A stretch of DNA of 13,031 nt, taken from Verrucomicrobiota bacterium. GTDB lineage: Bacteria; Verrucomicrobiota; Verrucomicrobiia; Opitutales; Opitutaceae. A model generated the notes under the pieces. It saw nothing but the letters and a program-made list of their open reading frames with translations, was not told where the DNA came from and made no database searches. How positions within the stretch are numbered: the first letter of the stretch is position 1; every line of letters starts with the position of its first letter. The stretch covers positions 1-13,031 of the forward strand of contig JAEZAD010000148.1 of the NCBI GenBank assembly GCA_023430565.1, given 5' to 3'. Below are positions 7,161-13,031 of the stretch, in pieces. The position numbers and the translations under genes were made by a program.

Positions 7161-8171
7161 TCACTCCCGCACGAAATACAACCCGCTCAGCGAGCCGAGA
7201 ATCAGGAACAGCGCGAGCAGCGCATCCGGTTCCATGAAGGGCTTCTTCCGCTCCACCCGATATAACTGGCCCAACACCACGACACAGGTGACCAGGATCG
7301 CACACGCTCCCGTGTAACCGTGCGTCGGCGAAACGGCCGCGAGCAGCGACCCGTCCTGCACCAGATCGAGCGGCACGATGATCAGCATGTTGAAGCAGTT
7401 GCTTCCAAAAATATTCCCCAGCGCCATATCGAACGCCTTCATCCGCACCGCCGCGAACGTCGTCACCACCTCCGGCAACGACGTGCACAACGCCACAAAG
7501 GTCGTTCCGAAAAACGTCCCCCCGAGGCCCGTTTGTTCAGCCAGCTGGTTCGCCGCGCGCGCCAGGAACGGCGCCGCCACCAGAATCACCGCCGCCGCGA
7601 TGCAGTAACCCACAATCGCGCCTTTGAGTCCCAGCCGGTTGATCCAATCGATCGGCGAAACCTCCTTCTCCTCCTCGTCGCCTCCGGACTTCGATCGCCC
7701 ATGCGCGATCAGCCGCACCGAAAAAAGATACGCGACGATCAACACGTAGCTCCCCGGCCCCAACCGCAGAAACTCCAAGTCGCCGATTTTTTCGGCCAAC
7801 AACAAAAAGATCACCACGATGGCCGTGAGCGCGATGCTCGACGTCCCCGCCAGCGCATGCCCCGCCGATTCCTTCGACAACATCCGCCCGTGCGAATACC
7901 GCGTGAGATCCAGCACCGCCAGGATCATCAAATTGAACAGGCTGCTTCCCAACAGATCCCCGACCGCCATATCCGCCGCGTCCATCCGGATCGCGTGAAT
8001 GTCGATCGCCAGCTCCGGCAGCGACGTCGCGCCCGCGATCAAAATCGTCCCCACCAGCAACCCCCCGAGCTTCGTCTTGTTCGAAATGATGTCGCCGAAC
8101 TGCGTGAGCGCCGCTCCCGCCGCCACGATCACCACCGCGGAAATCAAAAACTGAATGATACTCCCCGTCAT
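7161..8171 (-). CDS. Calcium/sodium:cation antiporter of the CaCA family (YrbG-like)
   Basis: A 336-residue inner-membrane exchanger with the two inverted alpha repeats of the CaCA superfamily. Repeat 1 has GATSLPEL at 47-54 (ion-binding Glu53) and GDLLGSSLFN at 71-80. Repeat 2 has ALCTSLPEV at 227-235 (Glu234) and GNIFGSNCFN at 252-261. About ten helices are visible, with an acidic cytoplasmic-type loop (GGDEEEKE, 163-170) between the halves, as in bacterial exchangers of about 320-340 residues. It likely swaps Ca2+ or another cation for Na+ or H+. The gene follows the tri-heme cytochrome gene by 22 bases on the same strand and has its own strong ribosome site. It may therefore be the last gene of the oxidase operon, though a link in function is not obvious. 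Confidence 0.9.
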   Translation of the reverse strand: MTGSIIQFLISAVVIVAAGAALTQFGDIISNKTKLGGLLVGTILIAGATSLPELAIDIHAIRMDAADMAVGDLLGSSLFNLMILAVLDLTRYSHGRMLSKESAGHALAGTSSIALTAIVVIFLLLAEKIGDLEFLRLGPGSYVLIVAYLFSVRLIAHGRSKSGGDEEEKEVSPIDWINRLGLKGAIVGYCIAAAVILVAAPFLARAANQLAEQTGLGGTFFGTTFVALCTSLPEVVTTFAAVRMKAFDMALGNIFGSNCFNMLIIVPLDLVQDGSLLAAVSPTHGYTGACAILVTCVVVLGQLYRVERKKPFMEPDALLALFLILGSLSGLYFVRE

Positions 8172-8179
8172 CGTCTGGT

Positions 8180-8184
8180 CCTCC
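8180..8184 (-). promoter_or_regulatory. Ribosome binding site of the antiporter gene
   Basis: On the minus strand GGAGG lies 8 bases before the ATG at 8171. It is a near-ideal Shine-Dalgarno site and fixes the start of the antiporter. Confidence 0.8.
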
Positions 8185-8193
8185 GTTCAGTGT

Positions 8194-9327
8194 TCACCGC
8201 TCGCTCTCCTCATTTCGCAGCTCCGAAAAATAACGCGCCGCCGCTTTCCGATCCGCATCCGTCAACCGCGCCGCCACCTGCCGCATCACGTGCGCATACT
8301 CCGACCCACCGCGGTTCCCGTCCTTGAAAAGTTTCAACTGCAACTCGAGATATCCCGCCGACAGACCCACCAGCGAAGGATACGAAGGTTTCGTCCGCGT
8401 CCCTTTCGGCCCGTGACACTCCACGCATGCGGGCACGCGCCGGTCGGGAATCCCCCGTAAAGCGATCTCCTCGCCGCGCGTCCGCAACTCCTCGTCGCTC
8501 CGGTCCCCCGCCGCAGCCGGCGTCACGCCTTCCCGCGCCGGCTCCAGCGCCGCATAATAGGTCGCCAGATTCTCGATCAACTCCTCGGTCAATCCCGCCG
8601 CCACCGGCTCCATGATCCCGCTGTGTCGGGCTCCTTCAGCATACGCCGCCATCGCGCCGACCAGATACTCGCGCCGCTGACCCGCGAGCTTCGGAAACGC
8701 CTCCCCGCCCCGCCCCTGCCCGTCCACGCCATGACAACGCGCACACGTCCGGGCGACTTCCGCCGGCGGCGTCTGCCCGATATTCGGCGGCGCCATCGTT
8801 TGCATCGCCGGCACCGGCGAAATGTCGCCATGCACGAGCTGACGATATCCTTCGTCATCGAGTTCTGGATACTTCACCAGGAACGCCACCATCGCCCACA
8901 CTTCGTCGTCGCGCTGCTGCGACGGCCACGCCGGCATTCCCGTGAATTTGATCCCGTGCTTCACCACGTGAAACAACTTCCGCGGGTTCGACTCTCGGAT
9001 TCGTCCGGCCAATTCCGGCGCCTTCGGCGTCATCGCTTGCGCGATCAGCGGTTGCGGCCTTCCCGGGGCCCCATGACACGAGCGGCACCCGGTTTCGAAA
9101 TGCCCCGCTCCCTTCAAGACCATCGCCGGATCGTCCAGCCGCGGCACCTTCAGCCCGAGGCTGTGCGTCGCCGTCGACCGGCTCATTCCGAAACGCAGAA
9201 TTTTCTCGGTGATCGCCCAGTGCCCCGAGCTCGCCTTGATCGGCACGATCCCACTCGCCGCCACGAGAAACCCACCCACCGCCAGCGCGCCAAGCACGAA
9301 AATCCCACGCCACATCCACCGCTTCAT
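8194..9327 (-). CDS. Membrane-anchored tri-heme cytochrome c (mono-heme domain plus c4-like pair)
   Basis: A 377-residue periplasmic electron carrier held by an N-terminal membrane segment (about 8-27). Three heme-binding sites are visible: CRSCH at 81-85, CARCH at 195-199 and CVECH at 301-305. Each has a probable distal methionine: Met131 in TGMPAWP, Met239 in SGIMEPVAAGL and Met348 in HVMRQVAARL. Domains 2 and 3 have the M-x(3)-A-x(2)-L pattern and spacing of di-heme cytochrome c4, so the protein looks like a mono-heme cytochrome fused to a c4-type pair. The gene overlaps ctaG by one base (TGATG), and AAAGGAGG lies 7 bases before its ATG. Its place in the oxidase operon suggests it passes electrons from a bc1-type or alternative complex III to the oxidase. 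The partner is inferred, not shown. Confidence 0.9.
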   Translation of the reverse strand: MKRWMWRGIFVLGALAVGGFLVAASGIVPIKASSGHWAITEKILRFGMSRSTATHSLGLKVPRLDDPAMVLKGAGHFETGCRSCHGAPGRPQPLIAQAMTPKAPELAGRIRESNPRKLFHVVKHGIKFTGMPAWPSQQRDDEVWAMVAFLVKYPELDDEGYRQLVHGDISPVPAMQTMAPPNIGQTPPAEVARTCARCHGVDGQGRGGEAFPKLAGQRREYLVGAMAAYAEGARHSGIMEPVAAGLTEELIENLATYYAALEPAREGVTPAAAGDRSDEELRTRGEEIALRGIPDRRVPACVECHGPKGTRTKPSYPSLVGLSAGYLELQLKLFKDGNRGGSEYAHVMRQVAARLTDADRKAAARYFSELRNEESER

Positions 9328-9959
9328 CACACCGCCTCCTTTCGCACCGCGCCCGTCCGCAGCAGCCCCGCCGTCAACCACACCCCGCCCACAAGATACG
9401 AGACACCTCCCACCAGCAGCATGATCGCCCCGCCGAGATGCTGATCCTCCAGCGGTGTCATCGCCGCCATCTCCGCCGCGTGCACATACAACGCCCGCGG
9501 CGTCAGCGCCAGCAGCGCCCCCAGCAACGTCATGTGCATCGACGTCAACAGCAGCGCCGCAATCCCCGCTCCCACCCGATCGCCGCGGCGTTCCTCTTCT
9601 CCACCAAACGCCGACAACCACACCGCCAGCCCCGCCCCCAAAAACGCTCCCTGCTCCGCGACAAACCCACCCGGCACACCGCGCGCGAAATGATGCAACG
9701 CCGGCGCATGCCACGCCCACACGATCACCAGCTCCACCACCGACAGCGGAATCGGCGGAAACCACCGCGGCGCCCGCCGCACCGGATCGAACCGCCCGCC
9801 CGCCAGCCCCAGCGCGATCAACGGCGCCGCCACCGCCACCACCGCCATGTGCATCGTCATGTGCGCCGAAAACGACGCCCGCGCCAGTTCCGGCAGCGGG
9901 CCGATCCACACCGCCGCCAGCGTCGCCAGTCCCAAAAACATGAATACGCGGCGCTTCAT
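9327..9959 (-). CDS. ctaG: Cytochrome c oxidase assembly factor CtaG (caa3 type)
   Basis: A 210-residue inner-membrane protein of the CtaG_2/caa3_CtaG family, needed in Bacillus for formation of the caa3 oxidase and not homologous to the Cox11-type CtaG of proteobacteria. Histidine- and methionine-rich motifs typical of the family are SAHMTMHM at 31-38, VWAWHAP at 80-86, TSMHMTLLGALLALTPRALY at 139-158 and PLEDQHLGGAIM at 169-180. About six helices are seen, slightly fewer than in Bacillus CtaG (about 300 residues), as is common in short CtaG_2 proteins. The His/Met motifs suggest copper handling for the CuB or CuA site, which is an inference. The start overlaps the end of the upstream gene by 4 bases (ATGA), and GAGG lies 7 bases before it. 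Confidence 0.9.
   Translation of the reverse strand: MKRRVFMFLGLATLAAVWIGPLPELARASFSAHMTMHMAVVAVAAPLIALGLAGGRFDPVRRAPRWFPPIPLSVVELVIVWAWHAPALHHFARGVPGGFVAEQGAFLGAGLAVWLSAFGGEEERRGDRVGAGIAALLLTSMHMTLLGALLALTPRALYVHAAEMAAMTPLEDQHLGGAIMLLVGGVSYLVGGVWLTAGLLRTGAVRKEAV
9335..9342 (-). promoter_or_regulatory. Ribosome binding site of the tri-heme cytochrome gene
   Basis: AAAGGAGG on the minus strand lies 7 bases before the ATG at 9327, inside the end of ctaG. This full Shine-Dalgarno match decides the start and argues against longer in-frame extensions. Confidence 0.85.
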
Positions 9960-10345
9960 CGGCAGTCCTCGAAAAACACCACCACCATCGCCGCAAACAC
10001 CACCGCCACCGCGCTCATCCCCGCCAGTAGCGTCGTGGCGAACCCCAGAAACCGGTGCCGGTCTCCCGGCGTGTCGAAATCGTGCGGCAGCGGCTCCGAT
10101 CCAAACCGATGCCGCCGATACCCGCTCCAGCCGTTCCACGCGATTCCCACCAGCGCCAGCACGGTATAAACCCCAATCGCCCACCGCACCGGCTCCAATG
10201 ACCCAAACCGCGGCGCAAATTTCGCGCACCAGATCGCCGCCGTAACATAGCACGCCAGAAAATGCCCCGCCCAGATCGTCGGCGACACGATCAGCAGCCA
10301 CAGGCTCTCCTTGTCTTCCTTCGGCGCGTCCATCGTCGTGTTCAT
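9956..10345 (-). CDS. Small three-helix membrane protein of the oxidase operon, function unknown
   Basis: A 129-residue protein I cannot assign to a named family. It has a charged N-terminus (MDAPKEDKE) and three hydrophobic segments at about 15-40, 53-73 and 98-125. The first segment contains SPTIWAGHFLACY and ends with WCAK. The loop between helices 2 and 3 is basic (GYRRHR) and then carries HDFDTPGDRHRF. It overlaps the I/III fusion gene by 4 bases and ctaG by 4 bases, so it is translated with them. Similar short unnamed membrane proteins sit between fused oxidase genes and ctaG in other bacteria, as far as I recall. It could be an accessory subunit or an assembly factor. The start may be Met1 (10345) or Met5 (10333); AAAGG sits directly before Met1 and 12 bases before Met5. 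Confidence 0.8.
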   Translation of the reverse strand: MNTTMDAPKEDKESLWLLIVSPTIWAGHFLACYVTAAIWCAKFAPRFGSLEPVRWAIGVYTVLALVGIAWNGWSGYRRHRFGSEPLPHDFDTPGDRHRFLGFATTLLAGMSAVAVVFAAMVVVFFEDCR

Positions 10346-12885
10346 CCTTTCACCAGCGGAAACCCCGCGATCGTTGCCACGGTGATGACCGCCGTCACCG
10401 CCACGAAATGCCAGAAAAGCGCCACATTATGTATGTCGATGTCGTATCGCGCGGTCATCTTTCCCGCCACCCGCCGCGCAAAACAATACGCCTGCATCAA
10501 CGCCCCCGTCGCCGCATGCAGCGCCGTCCAGATCGCCAGCAACCACACGATCGCATCGTAAACATGCCGCGTCGGATCCAGCCCCGTGAACCACGGCCCC
10601 GCCAGCATCGCGGCACCGCCCGCTAGCGCGAGCCCCCAGGCGAGTCCGAGCCCGCCGTAAAACAACCCCGCACGATCCGCCGAATTCCACCGCCGCGCCA
10701 GCAACGTGAAAAGCCACGCGCCCAACAACAAGCCCAATCCCACCATGGGCCAGAACACGCCCGGCCCCTTCGCGTTCTCCGGCGGGAAATCCTCGTGCAC
10801 CGTCCAGTAGAAAAAATACGCGAACACCAGCGACACGAACGCCGTCAGCACCGCCAGCATCGTGATGAACATCGCCCACCAACCCACCGATGTCCTCCCC
10901 GAGTTATACAGCGGCAGCGTCAGCCCGAGCCCCACGTTCTTCTCCGGCTTCTCCGGCACCACCGCCGTGCACGTCCACAGCCAATACAAAATGACGCCGA
11001 TGCCCACCACCAGGCTCAGCGTCGCGGGCACCCACAAATAAAACGTCCCCAGGATGAAAAATCCGCCGATCGTCACTGCCGCCAGCGCCGGCACGAAACT
11101 CGGCCCCGGCAATCGCAAACACTGCACCGGCTTCCCATCGATCGCCGTCGTCACCAGCGTCTCGCGTTTTCCTTCCTCTGCATCGGGCAAATAGAAACGC
11201 CCCTCGTCGTAATCGCGCAGAAAATTCGGCTGGTCCCACAGCGGATACCGGCTGTCGATCTCCGGAATCGTCCGCACGCCCCAGCTTTCCGGCGGCATCT
11301 TCGGCAGCCACTCGAGCGTCCCCGCCTTCCACGGATTCCGTGGCGACAATGGATCTTTCTTCTTCGGTCGCACGATATCCCACGTCACCACCGCGATACC
11401 CGCCCCCAGCACGAACGCCCCGATCGTCGAAACCATGTTCAGCCAATCGAAACCCAGCCCTTCCGGATACGTGAACACCCGCCGCGGCATCCCGCGCAGT
11501 CCCGTAAAATGCATCGGCATGAACGTCACGTTGAACCCCACGAACATCAGCCAGAATGCGATCTTCCCCAGTCGGTCCGACAGCTTCTTTCCATTCAACA
11601 GCGGGAAGAAATAATAACACCCACCCACGATCGGAAACACCGCCCCGCCAATCAGCACGTAATGCAGATGCGCCACGATGAAGAACGAGTCGTGCGCCTG
11701 AAAATCGAACGACGCCAGCGCCACCATCACCCCCGTCAAACCGCCGATGATGAACGACGCCAACCCGCCCGTGCAGAACAGCATGGGCACCGACTTCACC
11801 AGTTTCCCCGCCGCAATCGTCGCAATGAAACAGAAAATCTGCACGCCCGTCGGTATCGCCACCGCCTCCGACGCCGCCGAAAACAACGCCAGCGATATCC
11901 CCGGCAAACCCGTCGTGAACATGTGATGCACCCACAGCCCGAAGCTGATGAATCCCGTTCCCACCGCCGCGAGCACGATCCAGCCGTATCCAACAATCGG
12001 ACGCCGCGCGAACGTCGGCACCACCATCGCGATGATCGCCACCGACGGCAGGAAAATGATGTAGACCTCCGGATGTCCGAATAACCAAAACAAATGCTGC
12101 CAAAGCACCGGGTCTCCTCCGCCGTTCGGATTGAAAAACGGCCAGTGAAACGCCCGCTCCAACTCCAGCAGCATGCTCCCCGCGATCAGCGGGGGAAACG
12201 CAAACAGCACCATCGCCGCCGCCACCAGCACATACCAGCAATACAGCGGGATCAGGTTGATCCGCATTCCCGGCGGCCGGCACTTCAACGTGCCCACAAT
12301 CAGCTCCACCGCGGCCGCGATCGCCGCGATTTCGATGAACGAAAACCCCAGCAGCCACATGTCCGCCCCCGTCCCCGGCTGGTAACTCGACGTGAGCGGT
12401 GGATACATGAACCACCCGCCTTTCGGCGCCGCGTTGAAGAACAGCGACCCGGACAAAAACACCCCGCCCAACACAAAACACCAGAACCCAAAGGCCGAGA
12501 GCCGCGGAAACGGCAAATCCCGCGCCCCGAGCATCTGCGGCAGGAAAATCACCGCGATCGATTCGAACACCGGTATCGCGAACAAGAACATCATCACCGA
12601 CCCATGCACGGTGAAGATCTGGTTGTAGGCGTCCGCCGTGAGGAAGTCGTTATCCGGCACCGCCAGTTGCAGCCGTATCAGCAGCGCCAGCACGCCACCG
12701 AACAGGAAAAACAGAAACGCCATCCCCGTATACCAGACGCCCACCTCGGTGTTGTTCACCGCCGACCAGTAGCGCCAGCTCTTCGGCGTCTCCCACGCCT
12801 TGCGTAGCCGGTCTTCCTGCGCCCGCTGCAATTCCAGCGGCGGCGCGTCCTTCAACGGCTCCGGATCGTCGGGGTGCGTTTTCAT
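10342..12885 (-). CDS. ctaD: Cytochrome c oxidase, fused subunits I and III (CtaD-CtaE)
   Basis: This 847-residue inner-membrane protein reduces oxygen to water. The subunit I part (about 35-505) has low-spin heme ligands His94 and His408, high-spin heme ligand His406, and CuB ligands His271, His320 and His321. HPEVY at 271-275 supplies Glu273 and the cross-linking Tyr275 that mark A1-type oxidases. Asp123 in ARDLPFPRL is the D-channel entrance and His398-Asp399 belong to the propionate/Mg site. A hydrophilic linker (about 506-597) with SRYPLWDQPNF leads to the subunit III part (about 598-847), which shows some seven helices. Several proton-channel residues are unusual: Gln349 replaces the K-channel lysine, and Val112, Ser130 and Ala131 replace D-channel asparagines. 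The Glu usual in the third helix of subunit III is Val679. The start at 12885 overlaps the subunit II stop by 4 bases. No separate subunit III or IV gene is seen here. Confidence 0.95.
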   Translation of the reverse strand: MKTHPDDPEPLKDAPPLELQRAQEDRLRKAWETPKSWRYWSAVNNTEVGVWYTGMAFLFFLFGGVLALLIRLQLAVPDNDFLTADAYNQIFTVHGSVMMFLFAIPVFESIAVIFLPQMLGARDLPFPRLSAFGFWCFVLGGVFLSGSLFFNAAPKGGWFMYPPLTSSYQPGTGADMWLLGFSFIEIAAIAAAVELIVGTLKCRPPGMRINLIPLYCWYVLVAAAMVLFAFPPLIAGSMLLELERAFHWPFFNPNGGGDPVLWQHLFWLFGHPEVYIIFLPSVAIIAMVVPTFARRPIVGYGWIVLAAVGTGFISFGLWVHHMFTTGLPGISLALFSAASEAVAIPTGVQIFCFIATIAAGKLVKSVPMLFCTGGLASFIIGGLTGVMVALASFDFQAHDSFFIVAHLHYVLIGGAVFPIVGGCYYFFPLLNGKKLSDRLGKIAFWLMFVGFNVTFMPMHFTGLRGMPRRVFTYPEGLGFDWLNMVSTIGAFVLGAGIAVVTWDIVRPKKKDPLSPRNPWKAGTLEWLPKMPPESWGVRTIPEIDSRYPLWDQPNFLRDYDEGRFYLPDAEEGKRETLVTTAIDGKPVQCLRLPGPSFVPALAAVTIGGFFILGTFYLWVPATLSLVVGIGVILYWLWTCTAVVPEKPEKNVGLGLTLPLYNSGRTSVGWWAMFITMLAVLTAFVSLVFAYFFYWTVHEDFPPENAKGPGVFWPMVGLGLLLGAWLFTLLARRWNSADRAGLFYGGLGLAWGLALAGGAAMLAGPWFTGLDPTRHVYDAIVWLLAIWTALHAATGALMQAYCFARRVAGKMTARYDIDIHNVALFWHFVAVTAVITVATIAGFPLVKG

Positions 12886-13031
12886 TCCAGTGATTCCAAA
12901 TAAGCGACCAGCGACCCCAGTTCCTCCCGCGGCAGCATGCCGAAATGCGGCATCAACACGCCCGGCTTCACCCTGTCCGTCTCCGCAATCCATCGCGCGA
13001 AACCTTCCGCGTCATTCGGGATAATCCCCGC
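12882..13031 (-). CDS. coxB: Cytochrome c oxidase subunit II, C-terminal cytochrome c domain (partial, runs off the window)
   Basis: Only the last 49 residues are inside the window, reading AGIIPNDAEGFARWIAETD and later KPGVLMPHFGMLPREELG, ending VAYLESLE. This is the typical end of a class I cytochrome c domain fused to oxidase subunit II. The pattern I-P-N, A-R-W-I and K-P-G-x-x-M-P matches caa3-type CoxB, and the methionine in LMPHFG is the likely distal heme ligand. The CXXCH site, the CuA domain and the membrane helices lie beyond the right edge. The stop overlaps the start of the I/III fusion gene by 4 bases (ATGA), showing the two are translated in sequence. A separate small cytochrome c cannot be fully excluded without the upstream sequence. 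Confidence 0.85.
   Translation of the reverse strand, partial: AGIIPNDAEGFARWIAETDRVKPGVLMPHFGMLPREELGSLVAYLESLE

Noticed and set aside
9328..9996. An N-terminal extension of the tri-heme cytochrome frame running back over ctaG
   Set aside because: It is Gly/Ala/Val-rich out-of-phase reading of ctaG. A perfect ribosome site and a membrane anchor place the real start at 9327.
10904..12481. A long minus-strand frame inside the oxidase fusion gene
   Set aside because: It is an alternative phase of the same strand, with Gly/Ala/Asp/Arg-rich sequence and no family similarity, while the oxidase frame is intact from end to end.
12886..12993. A longer N-terminus for the oxidase fusion
   Set aside because: The extension reads the end of the subunit II gene in the wrong phase. 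The 4-base ATGA overlap and sequence character support the start at 12885.
1..13031. tRNA genes, CRISPR repeats, transposons, phage or defence genes
   Set aside because: I looked for cloverleaf-like stretches, regularly spaced repeats, terminal inverted repeats and integrase or transposase motifs and saw none. The window is metabolic and respiratory core-type content.

Overview
The window is GC-rich, densely packed bacterial chromosome. It carries ten complete protein genes and one gene cut by the right edge. I saw no RNA genes, mobile elements or CRISPR array. No gap between genes exceeds about 200 bases. Gene content, GC-rich palindromes between genes, and the near absence of Shine-Dalgarno sites on several genes fit a Verrucomicrobiota/Opitutaceae-type bacterium. 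That placement is an inference, since no marker gene is present.

Left part (1-2940): a stand-alone biotin-protein ligase (birA) is followed after 23 bases by a carboxyltransferase of the oxaloacetate decarboxylase alpha / pyruvate carboxylase B / transcarboxylase 5S family. That enzyme ends just where a biotin-carrier domain would normally begin. A convergent gene encodes a small DUF2062 membrane protein.

Middle part (2940-7145): a GntP-family gluconate-type permease lies behind a leader containing a terminator-like hairpin. It converges on a short MgtC/SapB-like membrane protein. That gene in turn diverges from a glycoside hydrolase family 15 enzyme (glucoamylase/trehalase type).

Right part (7161-13031, all minus strand): this is the downstream end of a caa3-type cytochrome c oxidase operon. 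In transcription order it holds the C-terminal cytochrome c domain of subunit II (partial), a fused subunit I/III, a small three-helix membrane protein, the assembly factor CtaG, a tri-heme membrane-anchored cytochrome c, and after 22 bases a Ca2+/Na+-type cation antiporter. The first five genes overlap their neighbours by 4, 4, 4 and 1 bases, so they are almost certainly one transcript. The tri-heme cytochrome probably feeds electrons to the heme c of subunit II, which passes them through CuA to the oxygen-reducing site in subunit I.

The most notable observation is in the oxidase subunit I part. All metal ligands and the HPEVY motif of A-type oxidases are present, but the key lysine of the K proton channel is glutamine and several D-channel polar residues are replaced. 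A second window-wide feature is strand asymmetry: plus-strand genes favour C and minus-strand genes favour G at third codon positions. This suggests the minus strand is the replication leading strand.
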